64,000 nucleotides of DNA from positions 1 to 64,000 of the forward strand of contig JABANP010000037.1 of assembly GCA_013115135.1 (NCBI GenBank), read 5' to 3'. Within the stretch, counting starts at the first letter, position 1; each line of letters opens with the position of its first letter. Of this stretch, positions 1 to 9,493 are shown piece by piece. Made by a program: the position numbers and the translations under genes. The stretch comes from Perkinsus olseni (Eukaryota > Perkinsozoa > Perkinsida > Perkinsidae). The notes below the pieces were generated by a model, which worked only from the letters and a program-made list of their open reading frames with translations, was not told where the DNA came from and searched no databases.

Positions 1-374
1 GAGCCACAGTCAGATGCAGCAGGTCTCTCTTGGATCATGAGATCTGAGGGGGGCGGAGCTGATAGGAGAAGATGCTCATGATGTCGACATTTTACACCAT
101 CCTGAATGCTCTGCCAACCTCCGATTGTCTGGTCTCGTGTTTCGCGGCCGACCCCGCTGCCGATGAACAGCAGCCGAAGCCCATTGTAGAGAGCCTCTGT
201 AGAGAACAACTGGGATGTGAACGGTGTGCTCAACGACTTCCCTCTATCTGCGCCGGGTATTCAATGCCCTGCGGCCGTCAGCGAAGAGGATTGAGGACAC
301 TCAAGTCGAAGATGATAATGTCACCTGTTTCGTCCGCTCGCTGCAACTGCAGATGACGCCGCCGACGACAACCT

Positions 375-1626
375 GTGCCGGTCCCCTATGTGTATGATGA
401 CACCAGTGGCGTATATCCCTTCCGAAATGGCTCAGCTGATGGAGGTTGTACTTACCTGCCCGTTGTTCCCAAGAATGAACGATGCCGAGCCTTCCGTGCG
501 AAAGTGTGCCTTGACTCGCACAGGACCAGCCGGCATGGTAATGTCAGGTCGACGGTGAGCTCTATTTATAATCAGTTCTTTCTGCCCCGAGTGCGTGTTG
601 ATGTCCGCTCCTTGGTGAGGCATTGCTTCGTCTGCCAGTTGATCAGGGCACGCCGACGTTGGACCGAGCCTCCTGGCCTTGGACCTGACCGCACCAATTC
701 ACAAGCTTGGGAGCCGTATCATGAAGTCTTCGTTGATGTTCTCAGTCTCGGTGAGATCAAAGGTTGGTCCGGTTCTACTAAAGTGCTGACCGTTTACTGC
801 TTGCATACCTTCCACTCCACTTGGGTTCCGACCGGGGAGACTACTAATGATCTGCTGAATTCTCTCGTTCGAGTGCAGACGGAACAGGGAGGATTGTTGA
901 AGCTGTGGTGCGATAACGCATCCTACTTTCGCAGCAGTCGTTTCGGCCGAGAAGTCTCCAGATTGCTAAACGGGTCCGTGGCGTTGCTCCCTGTCCGTGC
1001 TCCATGGCGCAGTGGGGGCGGAGAGCGTATGCATGGGCTTGGCCTGAAGATGGCAAAGACTTTGCTGAGAAGCCAAGCTGGATTCGTTGGTCGCCGACGT
1101 CCACGCCGGAAGGATGAGATTGACCTCGAGGACATCTGCCGAGAGGTGACTTTCTTGTTGAATACTCGCCCGTTGGACTATGATCACTCCGATGAACCTA
1201 ATGGTGAGTTGATTGTAGTCACTCCTGATTCTCTTGCTCGAGGATTCACCCGTAAACGAGGGCTGTGTACTCGCTCCTGGTACTTCTGCTCTGCCTATTT
1301 CTCGCCGCATCGTAGCAGTGCGGAGTTATTTCTTGACTGAGATGTTCCGCGACATGAGGGATGGCTGTCGCACGGACGATGGGATATCAGAGTCCGAAAG
1401 GTAAAGATGTTGAAGCCTAGGGCTGGTGATCCGGTATTGATCTATCATCCCGAAAGAAGCTCAGTCCTGGTTATCGTCTTGGTCACGTTAAGGATGTCAT
1501 GGATGAGGGCCGAAGGCTGCGTATTACCCTTACCGATGGTTCTGAGGCTGAACACCATCATTATAATGTTGTGCCGATATTGCACCACCCTCAACTGTCG
1601 GGGCAGAGGGGGCGTATTGAGGATTG
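375..1626 (+). pseudogene. Decayed retrotransposon pol end: integrase and C-terminal tail
   Basis: The first 320 codons (375-1340) read as a retroelement integrase. They contain an HHCC zinc-binding region (HRTSRH, then CFVC), a core domain with Asp in FVDVLSL, Asp-Asn in WCDNAS and Glu in GGGERMHG, which fits a DDE triad. Integrases of this type insert LTR-element cDNA. Past 1340 the frame is lost. Typical pol C-terminal sequence reappears around 1407 (GDPVLIYH) and in a third frame to a stop at 1626 (GYRLGHVKDV, ITLTDGSEAE). At least two frameshifts therefore break it, so I call it a relic. The tail resembles the DUF5641-like end of BEL/Pao elements, but a Ty3-like origin is not excluded. 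No LTR was recognised, and the 5' part lies outside the window. Confidence 0.75.
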
Positions 1627-1800
1627 ATGCGCACTGACTGCCGAGTTCTGCCTTGTATACGCGTGCAGTGTGGTATGCGCATACGTGCCGCCGAAGTTGA
1701 TGGTGTCTCTAGAGGAAAGCTATTGATTCAGTATAGTGGTGATATCAATTCCGCTATAACTCAGTTTCATAACCGAATACTTGTCTACACGTTGTTAATA

Positions 1801-1939
1801 GTGGCTGACGGAGACATGTCACACACTCCGCGTGCGCAACCGTGGGTCGGCGTTTCGCGCACGCGTGCAAGATGCGCATGCGAGATCCACCATGGAGCTG
1901 TCAAGGTACTCTTATGACATGTGCATAGGTCATTTCTCG
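1801..1939 (+). repeat. Split direct repeat A1 (left end of the DIRS/Ngaro element)
   Basis: These 139 bp match 7223-7361 exactly by eye. The match stops sharply at both sides, which fixes the left boundary of the element at about 1801. The repeat is GC-rich and lies 117 bp upstream of the gag ATG, so it probably includes or adjoins the promoter. Confidence 0.93.
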
Positions 1940-2056
1940 TAAACGTTACGAGTCGTAAGGTCACCGAACCTAGGTGAGTAGCATTCCGCTAACGTCTTCA
2001 GTCCAAGACGTGTTAGTTTTGCTGCAGCTTTGGTCTGTCTCCAGTACCCACGTTAA

Positions 2057-3217
2057 ATGTCCACCAGTGACGGTGATCGCAGCGAAGCGGCGAGCCTAGC
2101 CGACAGCATGGCCGAGGGCCCCGCTGACTTCGAGGTCAACGGTATCCGTCCGCCTGACGAAGCCGCTGCCAACAACGCGGCCCCTTCCGAAGCTGGTACT
2201 CCTCCCGAGGCTCAGGCTCAGCCGGCTCTCCCGGCCGAGGCCCTGGACTTCATCAACGCGTCCATGTCCAAGGAGGCCGCCGCCGACGTCGTCGCTGTCC
2301 TGAAGAGGCGCGGTGTAACCACGCCCGCTATGCTTGAGTCGTTGGACCCCGATAACTGCACTATCTTAGCCGATGACCTAGCTGACAAGGCTAATCGTCT
2401 GGGTCTGCGTGCCGTCGGTCGTTTCTACGAGGAGAAGGCGGCCAAAAGGCGCCGCACGGTTGCTTCCACCAAGGAGAGAGACTTCGAGACCCTCCTCAGA
2501 CGACTTCAGGATGAGTGTGCCGGCAAGTATGACGGGTTTCGTGTACCAGGCCGTTTCCTTCTGCCTCCTAACTTATTCTTCCGCCTCCAGAAAGGAGAAG
2601 AGGTTCACTTGGACCAGTTGCTGGTGAGCTCTGCCGCGGCCGGCGACACCAGCCACAAGTTCACCTTCGATACGGAGGCTCAGACTTTTAAGGTCGAGGA
2701 CGTCAGTGGCAAGTCCAAACCCCCGGTATGCCAGAGTGCCGGCCTCATGCTGTCCATGGCCAGATGGGGTTTGTCAGCGTCGTTATTGAACCAGCTCCAA
2801 CCCATCCATGCCTTGTGCTACATGGCGAGGGTGGCGGAAGCGTGTCTCAACTGCGCCGGTGGCATCTCGGTGATGAAGGCCATAGACATCGACATGCGCT
2901 CCGAGGCACGTCGCGGTTCGAGCACGAGTCCCCTGGGGGTGCAACTGACCCAAGAGTTTGGCGACATTGTGGCTCGTCACTCTGCGGCCGGTCAAGTGGC
3001 AGCCTGTCTGTCTACCAGCAGTCGGTCTCACTCGTCTGACAAGAACGGATACTCGGGTTCTGGTCGTGGCCACAACCAAGACCGGCTCTGTCACTACTTC
3101 CCGCTTGGGAAGTGCCATGCTGGTAACAGATGCAAGTTTAAGCACGTCACGCCCGAGCAGCCAGCGGGGAGGAAAGTTAATGGCCCGAAAGACTCTCACC
3201 AGAGATCGGGTAATTGA
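2057..3217 (+). CDS. Gag-like protein with CCCH zinc finger (retrotransposon ORF1)
   Basis: This 386-residue ORF begins with ATG 117 bp after repeat A1. The N-terminal 80 residues are Ala/Pro/Glu-rich and probably disordered, followed by a region likely to form the particle. Near the C-terminus, residues about 346-364 read CHYFPLGKCHAGNRCKFKH. That is a Cx7Cx5Cx3H finger, not the CCHC knuckle of most retroviral Gags. A Ser/Gly/Arg-rich stretch precedes it and a basic tail follows, consistent with RNA binding. By position it should package element RNA. The next ORF lies in another frame and is separated by about 140 nt, so translation of RT needs reinitiation, a spliced message or a separate RNA. 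Confidence 0.8.
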   Translation: MSTSDGDRSEAASLADSMAEGPADFEVNGIRPPDEAAANNAAPSEAGTPPEAQAQPALPAEALDFINASMSKEAAADVVAVLKRRGVTTPAMLESLDPDNCTILADDLADKANRLGLRAVGRFYEEKAAKRRRTVASTKERDFETLLRRLQDECAGKYDGFRVPGRFLLPPNLFFRLQKGEEVHLDQLLVSSAAAGDTSHKFTFDTEAQTFKVEDVSGKSKPPVCQSAGLMLSMARWGLSASLLNQLQPIHALCYMARVAEACLNCAGGISVMKAIDIDMRSEARRGSSTSPLGVQLTQEFGDIVARHSAAGQVAACLSTSSRSHSSDKNGYSGSGRGHNQDRLCHYFPLGKCHAGNRCKFKHVTPEQPAGRKVNGPKDSHQRSGN

Positions 3218-3360
3218 TATTACACGGCATATGCGCCTACGGCTCTTCGTTCTCTTTCGTCTCTCGTCTTCTGAGCTCCAATGTGAATGAGTTCGTTGAT
3301 TTGGCGATGATTGTCCGTTGACACGGGTAGTCGAGTAGTGTGGTTCCCAGTCCAATCTGA

Positions 3361-5652
3361 CAACACGCTATCGTTGAGTTTATAGATACGGGGGCAAGCG
3401 CGAGCCAATCTGCGACGGACAAGCGGTCGGGGGCCACGAAGAGGAGGCGCACGACAGAGGAACCTACCCACCGCGACCTGGCAAACGATGAAGAGGCACA
3501 CCAGCTCGTGCAGGTAGTGGAATCCTGGTGTGACCAAGCTCGGCGAGCCGTCCAAGAAGATCTCTTCAACGATGAGAACTACAAGGACGGAGGTTTCAGT
3601 ACGCTACCGGGCCAAGAACTCCCAGCGGGGGTCTCGGAGAAAGCCCTCCAAGTGGGGTCTGAGATTGGCGAGATCATTCTCGAGGAGGCTAGGGGCGAGG
3701 GCCTCACGGACGTTCTCCGTTCCCTGCAGGGCGCCCCTTCGGAAGAGCAAGCGGCGACGCTGAAACGGAAGGCCGACAGCGTCGCTGAGAAGTGCAGGGG
3801 CAGAATAGCCCACCTACTACAAGCGCCCAACTCGCCGCCAGGCAATGGTAACCACATCCACTGTGACATCCTGCAGGCACTGGCTGTAGCTCTCGGGGAC
3901 CAAGACGTTCAGTTTGCGAGCCTCTGCAAGGACGGGCTGCCCATTGGTATCACTGAAGAGATCCCTCCTTGCTCGTTATACCCGGCGTACCATCCCAAGC
4001 CCCAGCAGGTGTATGAGAAACCGGGAGAACACCGGAACTACAAATCCATGAACGACTCCGAGGCCAGGGACTGCGTGGAGAAAACCCTGGAAGAAGAGCA
4101 ACGGTGCGGCTTCATCCGGCGTCTATCAGAAGAAGAGGCCAATGACCCCGGGAGGACCTTCACGCCACGGGCAGCGTTGCCGAAGGGCGAGAAGGCCTCC
4201 GATGGGTATAGGATTATAGATGATTTTCTCAGATCAAACACGAATCTGGCGGCCGTAGTGCCAAACACTAACACCTTGCCGGGTGTTCGGGACCTAAGAA
4301 GGCTGGCCGGCTCCCTGTTGGATCGTTTCCCGGGCTCGGAGGTGGCCCCCTTCAAGCTAGATCTGAAATCAGCGTACAGGCAGCTAGGCGTGCGGCCGTC
4401 CGAACGTAAGCACCTCTGCTTCATGCATGAGTTCGGGGATGGCACCAAAGCATGGTTCGAGAACCTCTCACTCCCATTCGGACTGAATTCGTCCGGATAT
4501 TGGTTCGTGAGGTTTGCCTCTCTGGCACAAAGGTGCATAACAGTTGTGCTAAAAGGGATCATGAAGCATCGGGGCATCCTCCCCGCCATAGGGGGCCTAC
4601 AATACGTCGATGACGGCTTCTGGCTCCTGTTGAAGAGCTTCTACTACGAGGCAGCGACAATAATCATCATGATGTGGCACTTGATCGGGGCCCCGGTAAG
4701 CTTCCCCAAAGTAAGGATGGGGGCGAATACGGTGGACTGCATAGGAGTCACGGTGGAGGTCACAAGCACAGCCAGGATGTCCTTCTCCATAAGAGAGGCG
4801 AAGGTCTCGAAGCTCAGGGCTATGCTGGCAGACCTGCTTAGGTCCGAGAGGGTCTCCCTTCGAGATTTACGCTCCATCACTGGGAAGTTGACACACTACA
4901 CACAGCTACAGATGTTCTTGCGGGCCTACACTCAACCCTTTCACGCTCTAGAGGCGGCCATGACCCGGAAAAAGCTTATCGTGGCGAAGTGCCCAAGGAG
5001 TAGCGAGATCGGCTGCATTGCGGGATTCTTCCACCGACTCCTGGGAGAAGCCCGCTCCCTAGTTCCTGTGGGGCCCCTGGGATTCAGGACTTGTACCAGG
5101 GCTTCGACCGTCACCATCATGGCCGACGCTTCCACCCGCGCCGTTGGGGGGGTCCTTGCCCGGTGCGCGGGCGAACCGTCGGACTACGCGGTGGAGGCAA
5201 CGTCAAAGCCAGACGTGGTCAAGTACTTCCAGTTGGAACTATCAGCATCTACGCTGGGTGAATGGACATGCCTGCTTAAAGATCCGACCATCCCGGAGGA
5301 GAGCAGGAACATCACAGCCTTCGAGCTCGTGGCTGTTTGTTTGTCCCTGATCACGCTCGAGCGGGAATTCGGACAGTTGGGATCTTTCAACGTGGTTATC
5401 TACACCGACAATGAGGCCGTACGCCACATCCTTACCCGTCTCTACTCAAGGACGCCGGCCCTGGCGAAGCTACTGCGGTGCATGGCCGGGGTGCTGGCAA
5501 AAATGTCGACCACAGCTTTCGTGACTCAGAGGATCTCTACGGAGGAGAACACTGCCGCAGACATGCTTTCGCGGGTTCGGACGCCGAAGCTACCGGATAC
5601 GTGGGAGAAAGTCGATGTCAACTTGGCCCTCATAGAAGGGGAGTTGACGTAG
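3361..5652 (+). CDS. Reverse transcriptase and RNase H (retrotransposon ORF2)
   Basis: The frame is open from 3361, after a TGA at 3358-3360, to the stop at 5652. No in-frame ATG lies near the start and the ORF can first begin with GTG at 3508, so the true start is unknown. RT signatures include LDLKSAYRQ (first catalytic Asp, about 4358), LPFGLNSSG (about 4472) and the active-site YVDD (about 4602). RNase H follows with ADAST, ITAFELVAV, IYTDNEAV and ENTAADMLS, giving the D-E-D-D residues. It would copy element RNA into DNA and remove the RNA strand. The style of RT and the RT-RNase H-recombinase order match DIRS-like elements. No protease, integrase or methyltransferase domain was seen. All catalytic motifs look intact. 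Confidence 0.9.
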   Translation, partial: QHAIVEFIDTGASASQSATDKRSGATKRRRTTEEPTHRDLANDEEAHQLVQVVESWCDQARRAVQEDLFNDENYKDGGFSTLPGQELPAGVSEKALQVGSEIGEIILEEARGEGLTDVLRSLQGAPSEEQAATLKRKADSVAEKCRGRIAHLLQAPNSPPGNGNHIHCDILQALAVALGDQDVQFASLCKDGLPIGITEEIPPCSLYPAYHPKPQQVYEKPGEHRNYKSMNDSEARDCVEKTLEEEQRCGFIRRLSEEEANDPGRTFTPRAALPKGEKASDGYRIIDDFLRSNTNLAAVVPNTNTLPGVRDLRRLAGSLLDRFPGSEVAPFKLDLKSAYRQLGVRPSERKHLCFMHEFGDGTKAWFENLSLPFGLNSSGYWFVRFASLAQRCITVVLKGIMKHRGILPAIGGLQYVDDGFWLLLKSFYYEAATIIIMMWHLIGAPVSFPKVRMGANTVDCIGVTVEVTSTARMSFSIREAKVSKLRAMLADLLRSERVSLRDLRSITGKLTHYTQLQMFLRAYTQPFHALEAAMTRKKLIVAKCPRSSEIGCIAGFFHRLLGEARSLVPVGPLGFRTCTRASTVTIMADASTRAVGGVLARCAGEPSDYAVEATSKPDVVKYFQLELSASTLGEWTCLLKDPTIPEESRNITAFELVAVCLSLITLEREFGQLGSFNVVIYTDNEAVRHILTRLYSRTPALAKLLRCMAGVLAKMSTTAFVTQRISTEENTAADMLSRVRTPKLPDTWEKVDVNLALIEGELT

Positions 5653-5861
5653 CTGCACCCGTAGCCGGGGCAGTCAGAGCGGCGCTGTGGCGGGTCTCAA
5701 GTGTGACAGAAACTCTCCTCCCGTTTCTTGCTGGAGCATGCTGTCGTGTTATCGTAACCAGTTGGGAAGCAGGTCGGATTCACAGACTCGGCCTCACCTC
5801 CTCACACTCGGGAGACGGGGCGGTGCCTGTAGGTTCCTAGTTATTTCTATCCATCATACAG

Positions 5862-6929
5862 ATGGCCGCACGCCGCCGGAAAGCGAGCATGTTCGTCCGC
5901 GAGGCCCAGGCACAAGGACGAAGCCTCGAGGCGGAGGTAAATGAGTTCGTGGGGAGCGCCCTGGCCAGCTCCACAAGAAAGGGTTACACAGCGGCTGAGA
6001 ACCTATTCGTCAAGATCATCTTCGGAGAAGGGGCCGTCGGCGGCGAGATCTATCCACTGTCCGGGAACCTGCTCCTACTATACATATATGTAATGTCCAA
6101 AGTGGGCTACGCGGCCTCAACGGTCCGGACCTACGTGGCGGGCTTGAAAACCCGAAACATCGAGAACGGTCACAGGCTGAGTCGTCTAGCGTGCGAGAGG
6201 GCCCGGCGGGCGGTGAGAGCTGCAGAGAGACACTGCTCCAACACCGCTATCTCCAGAGGCCTCCTCCCGCCAGAGAAAATCGTGGTTCGCCCTAGCCAAC
6301 TGCGTGCAGCCAGGAGGCCTGGCTATTCCAAGAACCCTCACTGGGTTGCGATGATTGCGTGTGCCTTTGCGCTACTGCGTGCCCGCGAGTGTCTCGCGCT
6401 GCGATATGGAGACGTTCGATTTTCAACGAAAGCAGGTATGGACGTCATGACGCTCACGGTGAGAAGAAGCAAGTGTGATCAGTTAGGCAGAGGGGAGTCT
6501 TTGACGGTGGGATGCGCAAAAAGATCCGCCAGGAGACCGTGCGGCGATGCGCTATGCCCAGTGCACAACATGTACCAGTACCTGCAGCAGGGACTATCGC
6601 GCGGGTATCTGACGTCGGAAAAGGAGGCGCTCATATTCACGGCCCCGGCGGGCTCAGGAGAGGGGCTCAAGTACGGCGATTACCTGGACGGCCTCAGGGC
6701 CATATTCCAACAGGTGGGAGACGTCGGAGGGTCTCTGTCTACTCACGCGATGAGAAGAAGTGGTGCGAACTGGTTATGGCAAGCCGGTGTACCCTTATTC
6801 AACATAAGGGAGTTTGGGAGGTGGTCGACGAAGGGTACGTTGGAAGACAAATACCTCGTTGGAGCCACCAAAACCCAGCATCATCTATATTCAGCCGCGA
6901 TGCTAACAGGCAGGTATGACGGTATGTAA
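5862..6929 (+). CDS. Tyrosine recombinase (retrotransposon ORF3)
   Basis: This ATG-started ORF of 355 residues reads as a phage-integrase-type tyrosine recombinase. The N-terminal half is helical and probably binds DNA (TVRTYVAGLKTRN). The catalytic half has an Arg in ALLRARECLALRYGD, the His-x-x-Arg box in HAMRRSGANW, a GRWST segment, and candidate nucleophile tyrosines in DKYLV or HLYSAAM. It would integrate a circular DNA form by recombination at the repeat junction, replacing the DDE integrase of LTR elements. It starts 209 nt after the RT stop and ends 87 nt before repeat B1. There is no internal stop, so it is probably functional. Confidence 0.9.
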   Translation: MAARRRKASMFVREAQAQGRSLEAEVNEFVGSALASSTRKGYTAAENLFVKIIFGEGAVGGEIYPLSGNLLLLYIYVMSKVGYAASTVRTYVAGLKTRNIENGHRLSRLACERARRAVRAAERHCSNTAISRGLLPPEKIVVRPSQLRAARRPGYSKNPHWVAMIACAFALLRARECLALRYGDVRFSTKAGMDVMTLTVRRSKCDQLGRGESLTVGCAKRSARRPCGDALCPVHNMYQYLQQGLSRGYLTSEKEALIFTAPAGSGEGLKYGDYLDGLRAIFQQVGDVGGSLSTHAMRRSGANWLWQAGVPLFNIREFGRWSTKGTLEDKYLVGATKTQHHLYSAAMLTGRYDGM

Positions 6930-7015
6930 GGCCACGCCTAACGGGTAATGTTTGCTCTATGTCCCCAACTCTCCGTCTTGCATGGTTTTCTCGGCTTTGC
7001 GTTCGGGTCCGATTG

Positions 7016-7165
7016 GGCACGAGTGCTGTGCACGGCAGTCTGTCTCATCGCGCGGTCTCCATCTGTTGCCGCTAATAGTCGTGGGACACTCTGCGCGTAC
7101 ACAACACTTTCACCAACGGGAAACCTCGTTGGTCGGACCCAAGCGCCGCGAGTGAGAGGATTTAA
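7016..7165 (+). repeat. Split direct repeat B1
   Basis: These 150 bp are identical by eye to 7380-7529. B1 follows the recombinase gene by 87 nt and precedes A2 by 57 nt. That spacer contains GATAAC-TT-GTTATC (7171-7184), an inverted 6-bp pair that might be bound by the recombinase. Confidence 0.93.
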
Positions 7166-7222
7166 GCGAAGATAACTTGTTATCGTATGTTAAATACGGG
7201 GACGCGAGCGGCGCTTCAGTGC

Positions 7223-7361
7223 GTGGCTGACGGAGACATGTCACACACTCCGCGTGCGCAACCGTGGGTCGGCGTTTCGCGCACGCGTGCAAGATGCGCA
7301 TGCGAGATCCACCATGGAGCTGTCAAGGTACTCTTATGACATGTGCATAGGTCATTTCTCG
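7223..7361 (+). repeat. Split direct repeat A2
   Basis: Second copy of the 139-bp A repeat, identical by eye to 1801-1939. It is separated from B2 by only 18 bp. Confidence 0.93.
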
Positions 7362-7379
7362 GCCCATCCCTCCTCACCC

Positions 7380-7529
7380 GGCACGAGTGCTGTGCACGGC
7401 AGTCTGTCTCATCGCGCGGTCTCCATCTGTTGCCGCTAATAGTCGTGGGACACTCTGCGCGTACACAACACTTTCACCAACGGGAAACCTCGTTGGTCGG
7501 ACCCAAGCGCCGCGAGTGAGAGGATTTAA
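7380..7529 (+). repeat. Split direct repeat B2 (right end of the element)
   Basis: Second copy of the 150-bp B repeat. The similarity to B1 ends at 7529, which sets the right element boundary, 98 bp from the PHF5A stop codon at 7628-7630. Confidence 0.93.
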
Positions 7530-7627
7530 CAAACTTCGAACACAGGGAAACAGTAGTTCGCATCAGCAGAAACTTTTCCGGTGCGAAGATTTATAACACG
7601 TTTTTAATGCCACGATGGGCGCCTGTA

Positions 7628-8116
7628 CTATCTCCTCTTAAAGCCGTATTTCTTTCTTTCATAGAACATGTCCGTCTTGGCCGACCCCAAGTTGATGATC
7701 TTCGGACATCCGTCACGCTGAAGACAGAAAATGAAGGGAAACCCCCAAACCACGACCGCCGTTATTACATCCTTCTCGCACTGGCAGCACTCCTTGCAGT
7801 AGTAAGCGTCAGAGATACCCGTCCCTCCACAAATGACACACCTGCATTACGGATGTGCCTTCGGGATGGACAACCTCGGAAAAAACCTACCTTCCCTGGT
7901 AGCTGCCGTAATTGCACTCATCGCAAATCTTCACCAAAGTGGATGGTCGGACGTACGAGTCGCAGATTACGCATTTTCCATCGCACCTAATAGATGAAGG
8001 TTGACTGAATCCAAGACTAGACTCCTCCAAAATCCGCAGTACTTTTCACAAAGTCGGCCGATGGCAATGCCGGGCTGCTTCCTACACATGACGAGATCCG
8101 GGTGATGCTTCGCCAT
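7628..8116 (-). CDS. PHF5A: PHD-finger-like splicing factor, SF3b subunit (PHF5A/Rds3)
   Basis: Four exons give a protein of about 110 residues matching the PHF5A family end to end. Exons are 8116-8043, 7986-7891, 7841-7769 and 7717-7628, with GT-AG introns of 49 to 56 nt and consistent phases. Motifs seen are [20 protein letters not shown] at the start, [34 protein letters not shown] and [11 protein letters not shown], ending [12 protein letters not shown]. The cysteines form the zinc clusters of the knotted fold. PHF5A sits in the SF3b complex of the U2 snRNP and helps recognise the intron branch site, a core role in this intron-rich genome. The 3' end faces the adjoining retrotransposon, so the 3'-UTR and polyadenylation region may have been affected. 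Confidence 0.95.
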
Positions 8117-8372
8117 TGTTAGCAAAGAGAAGCTGACAAAAATGGGTGGTAGTGACGCATCCGTCACTCGCCGAGAAATCCCTCGACGATATTTTGAGTT
8201 TACTATTACTAACGGAAAGAGTTCAACATGTGGGAGCTCACTGTGAACTCGAGTGGAATTGTGTGCGTTGTGAAAGCTGAGGAAATATAAGGGAAGTCAA
8301 GTGCGCAAGATTTCGAGCTCGTCTGCCCCCGCGCTTCCCTAAACTCAGGCGTCTTCTTCCTCGACTAGATTC

Positions 8373-9288
8373 ATGTTCACCCATTCGTTCAGACCTCCAC
8401 CGAGAGCAGGTAAGCAGCTGGCCTTCATATTCGGATCACTACACGCCTGCGTTCATCAAAACAGCACTTCCAGCTGGCCGTGATTTTGTTGGTGCTTCCC
8501 CACCGTACTCGTCATTTAACCCTCAGCAGCCTTACCTCGCTCTCATGCGCCTACGTGCTTCGGTTTTCAGGTGTTTCTTCCGGTGGCATGGGAAGTCCGT
8601 GGAAGCCGATGGCTCGAGCCGTCTACATGCACAGTCCAGCCTTGCCCATAGACGCACGCAAAACCCTCAACGCTGCTGGTAACCGCCTCATAGCGTTTCG
8701 CTCGCTCATCTATCCTAGCAGAGACCCGACCCCACGAGATACTCGGCTACGATATCCCCTTCATAATGGCCCTACCACAACATCAGCAATTCGCCACCAT
8801 TTCCTCTGCCGAAGGGATTGGTACCAGCGAGAGGCCACCCCTCCCACAGTCTCACCAGCAACCCCAAGGCAGCCTCAGCGCAAGAGGTCCTCGCTCCAGG
8901 TGAGCTTCATCCAGCGCTCACCTTTCATCGCTCTGTTCTCAGTCTCCCGGGGATACCACGCGTCTCCTTGGTAGTCGACCCGTACCAGGTAGGGCCGAAG
9001 CTCCCCCAGCTTCTTCGAGTGGACGGCCTCTTGCAGGCCCTCACCACCGAGGGAATGCTCACTTCGCGAACTTCGATCTTCGCTAGCACCCCCGCCACGC
9101 CTGTCCTCGCTCGTTCTTTGCCCATCTCGACAGCTCAATCGCACCAAGCGCCGTTCCCTTCCCCGTCCGGCTTCGACTACAGGGTGAGTCCTCAATACCT
9201 ATTGAAGAGCTCGATGTTTTCACAGGTGGCCCTTCCAACCCCACGAGCCGTTTCCGCGGCGTTCAAACCCTCTAGCAGCTCAGCTTGA
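8373..9288 (+). CDS. Pro/Ser/Gln-rich protein, unrecognised
   Basis: I do not recognise this gene. Seven exons join in consistent phase: 8373-8409, 8474-8491, 8571-8678, 8719-8899, 8943-8988, 9037-9183 and 9226-9288. All use GT-AG introns. The protein of about 200 residues is rich in Pro, Ser, Gln and Ala (PPPRA, GSPWKPMARA, PQSHQQPQGS, STAQSHQAPFPSPSG) and is probably largely disordered. It has no membrane segment. A second reading of exon 2 is open further, to PYSSFNPQQPYLALM, so alternative splicing or a wrong donor choice is possible. It starts 257 bp from the divergent PHF5A gene, so the two may share a promoter. It converges with the coiled-coil gene, whose stop is 206 bp away. Confidence 0.6.
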
Positions 9289-9493
9289 TTTTCTCGACAC
9301 TGCTGCTTGTACCGTTCGTTGGTCATGTATTCCCGTTACGATGTGTGATCATGCATTAACTGCATAGCCACGATGCTGTTCATCAGAAAGCTTATGGCCC
9401 TGTTGTGTTTTATCTCTCCACTCGGCGATAAACTCAAGAGGACCCGGGAGTAATAGCGGCTACGATGTCATGCTCGAAAATTGATTAATTCGT

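Larger units (their letters stand above)
1801..7529 (+). mobile_element. DIRS/Ngaro-type tyrosine-recombinase retrotransposon with split direct repeats
   Basis: The element has three ORFs in order: gag-like with a CCCH finger, RT plus RNase H, and tyrosine recombinase. It is bounded by split direct repeats A1 (1801-1939), B1 (7016-7165), A2 (7223-7361) and B2 (7380-7529). By eye A1 and A2 are identical over 139 bp and B1 and B2 over 150 bp. That arrangement is the signature of PAT/Ngaro elements, which go through a circular intermediate and integrate with a tyrosine recombinase, normally leaving no target duplication; none is visible here. No DIRS/PAT adenine methyltransferase domain is seen between RNase H and recombinase, which favours a Ngaro-like type. 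Intact ORFs and identical repeats suggest recent insertion. It lies between an old retroelement relic and the 3' end of PHF5A. Confidence 0.9.

Noticed and set aside
3376..3400. An IDTGAS motif at the open start of the RT frame, resembling a retroviral aspartic protease
   Set aside because: Only this short motif is present. The following 60 residues are basic/acidic and lack the flap and the second conserved region, and DIRS-type elements normally have no protease. Likely chance.
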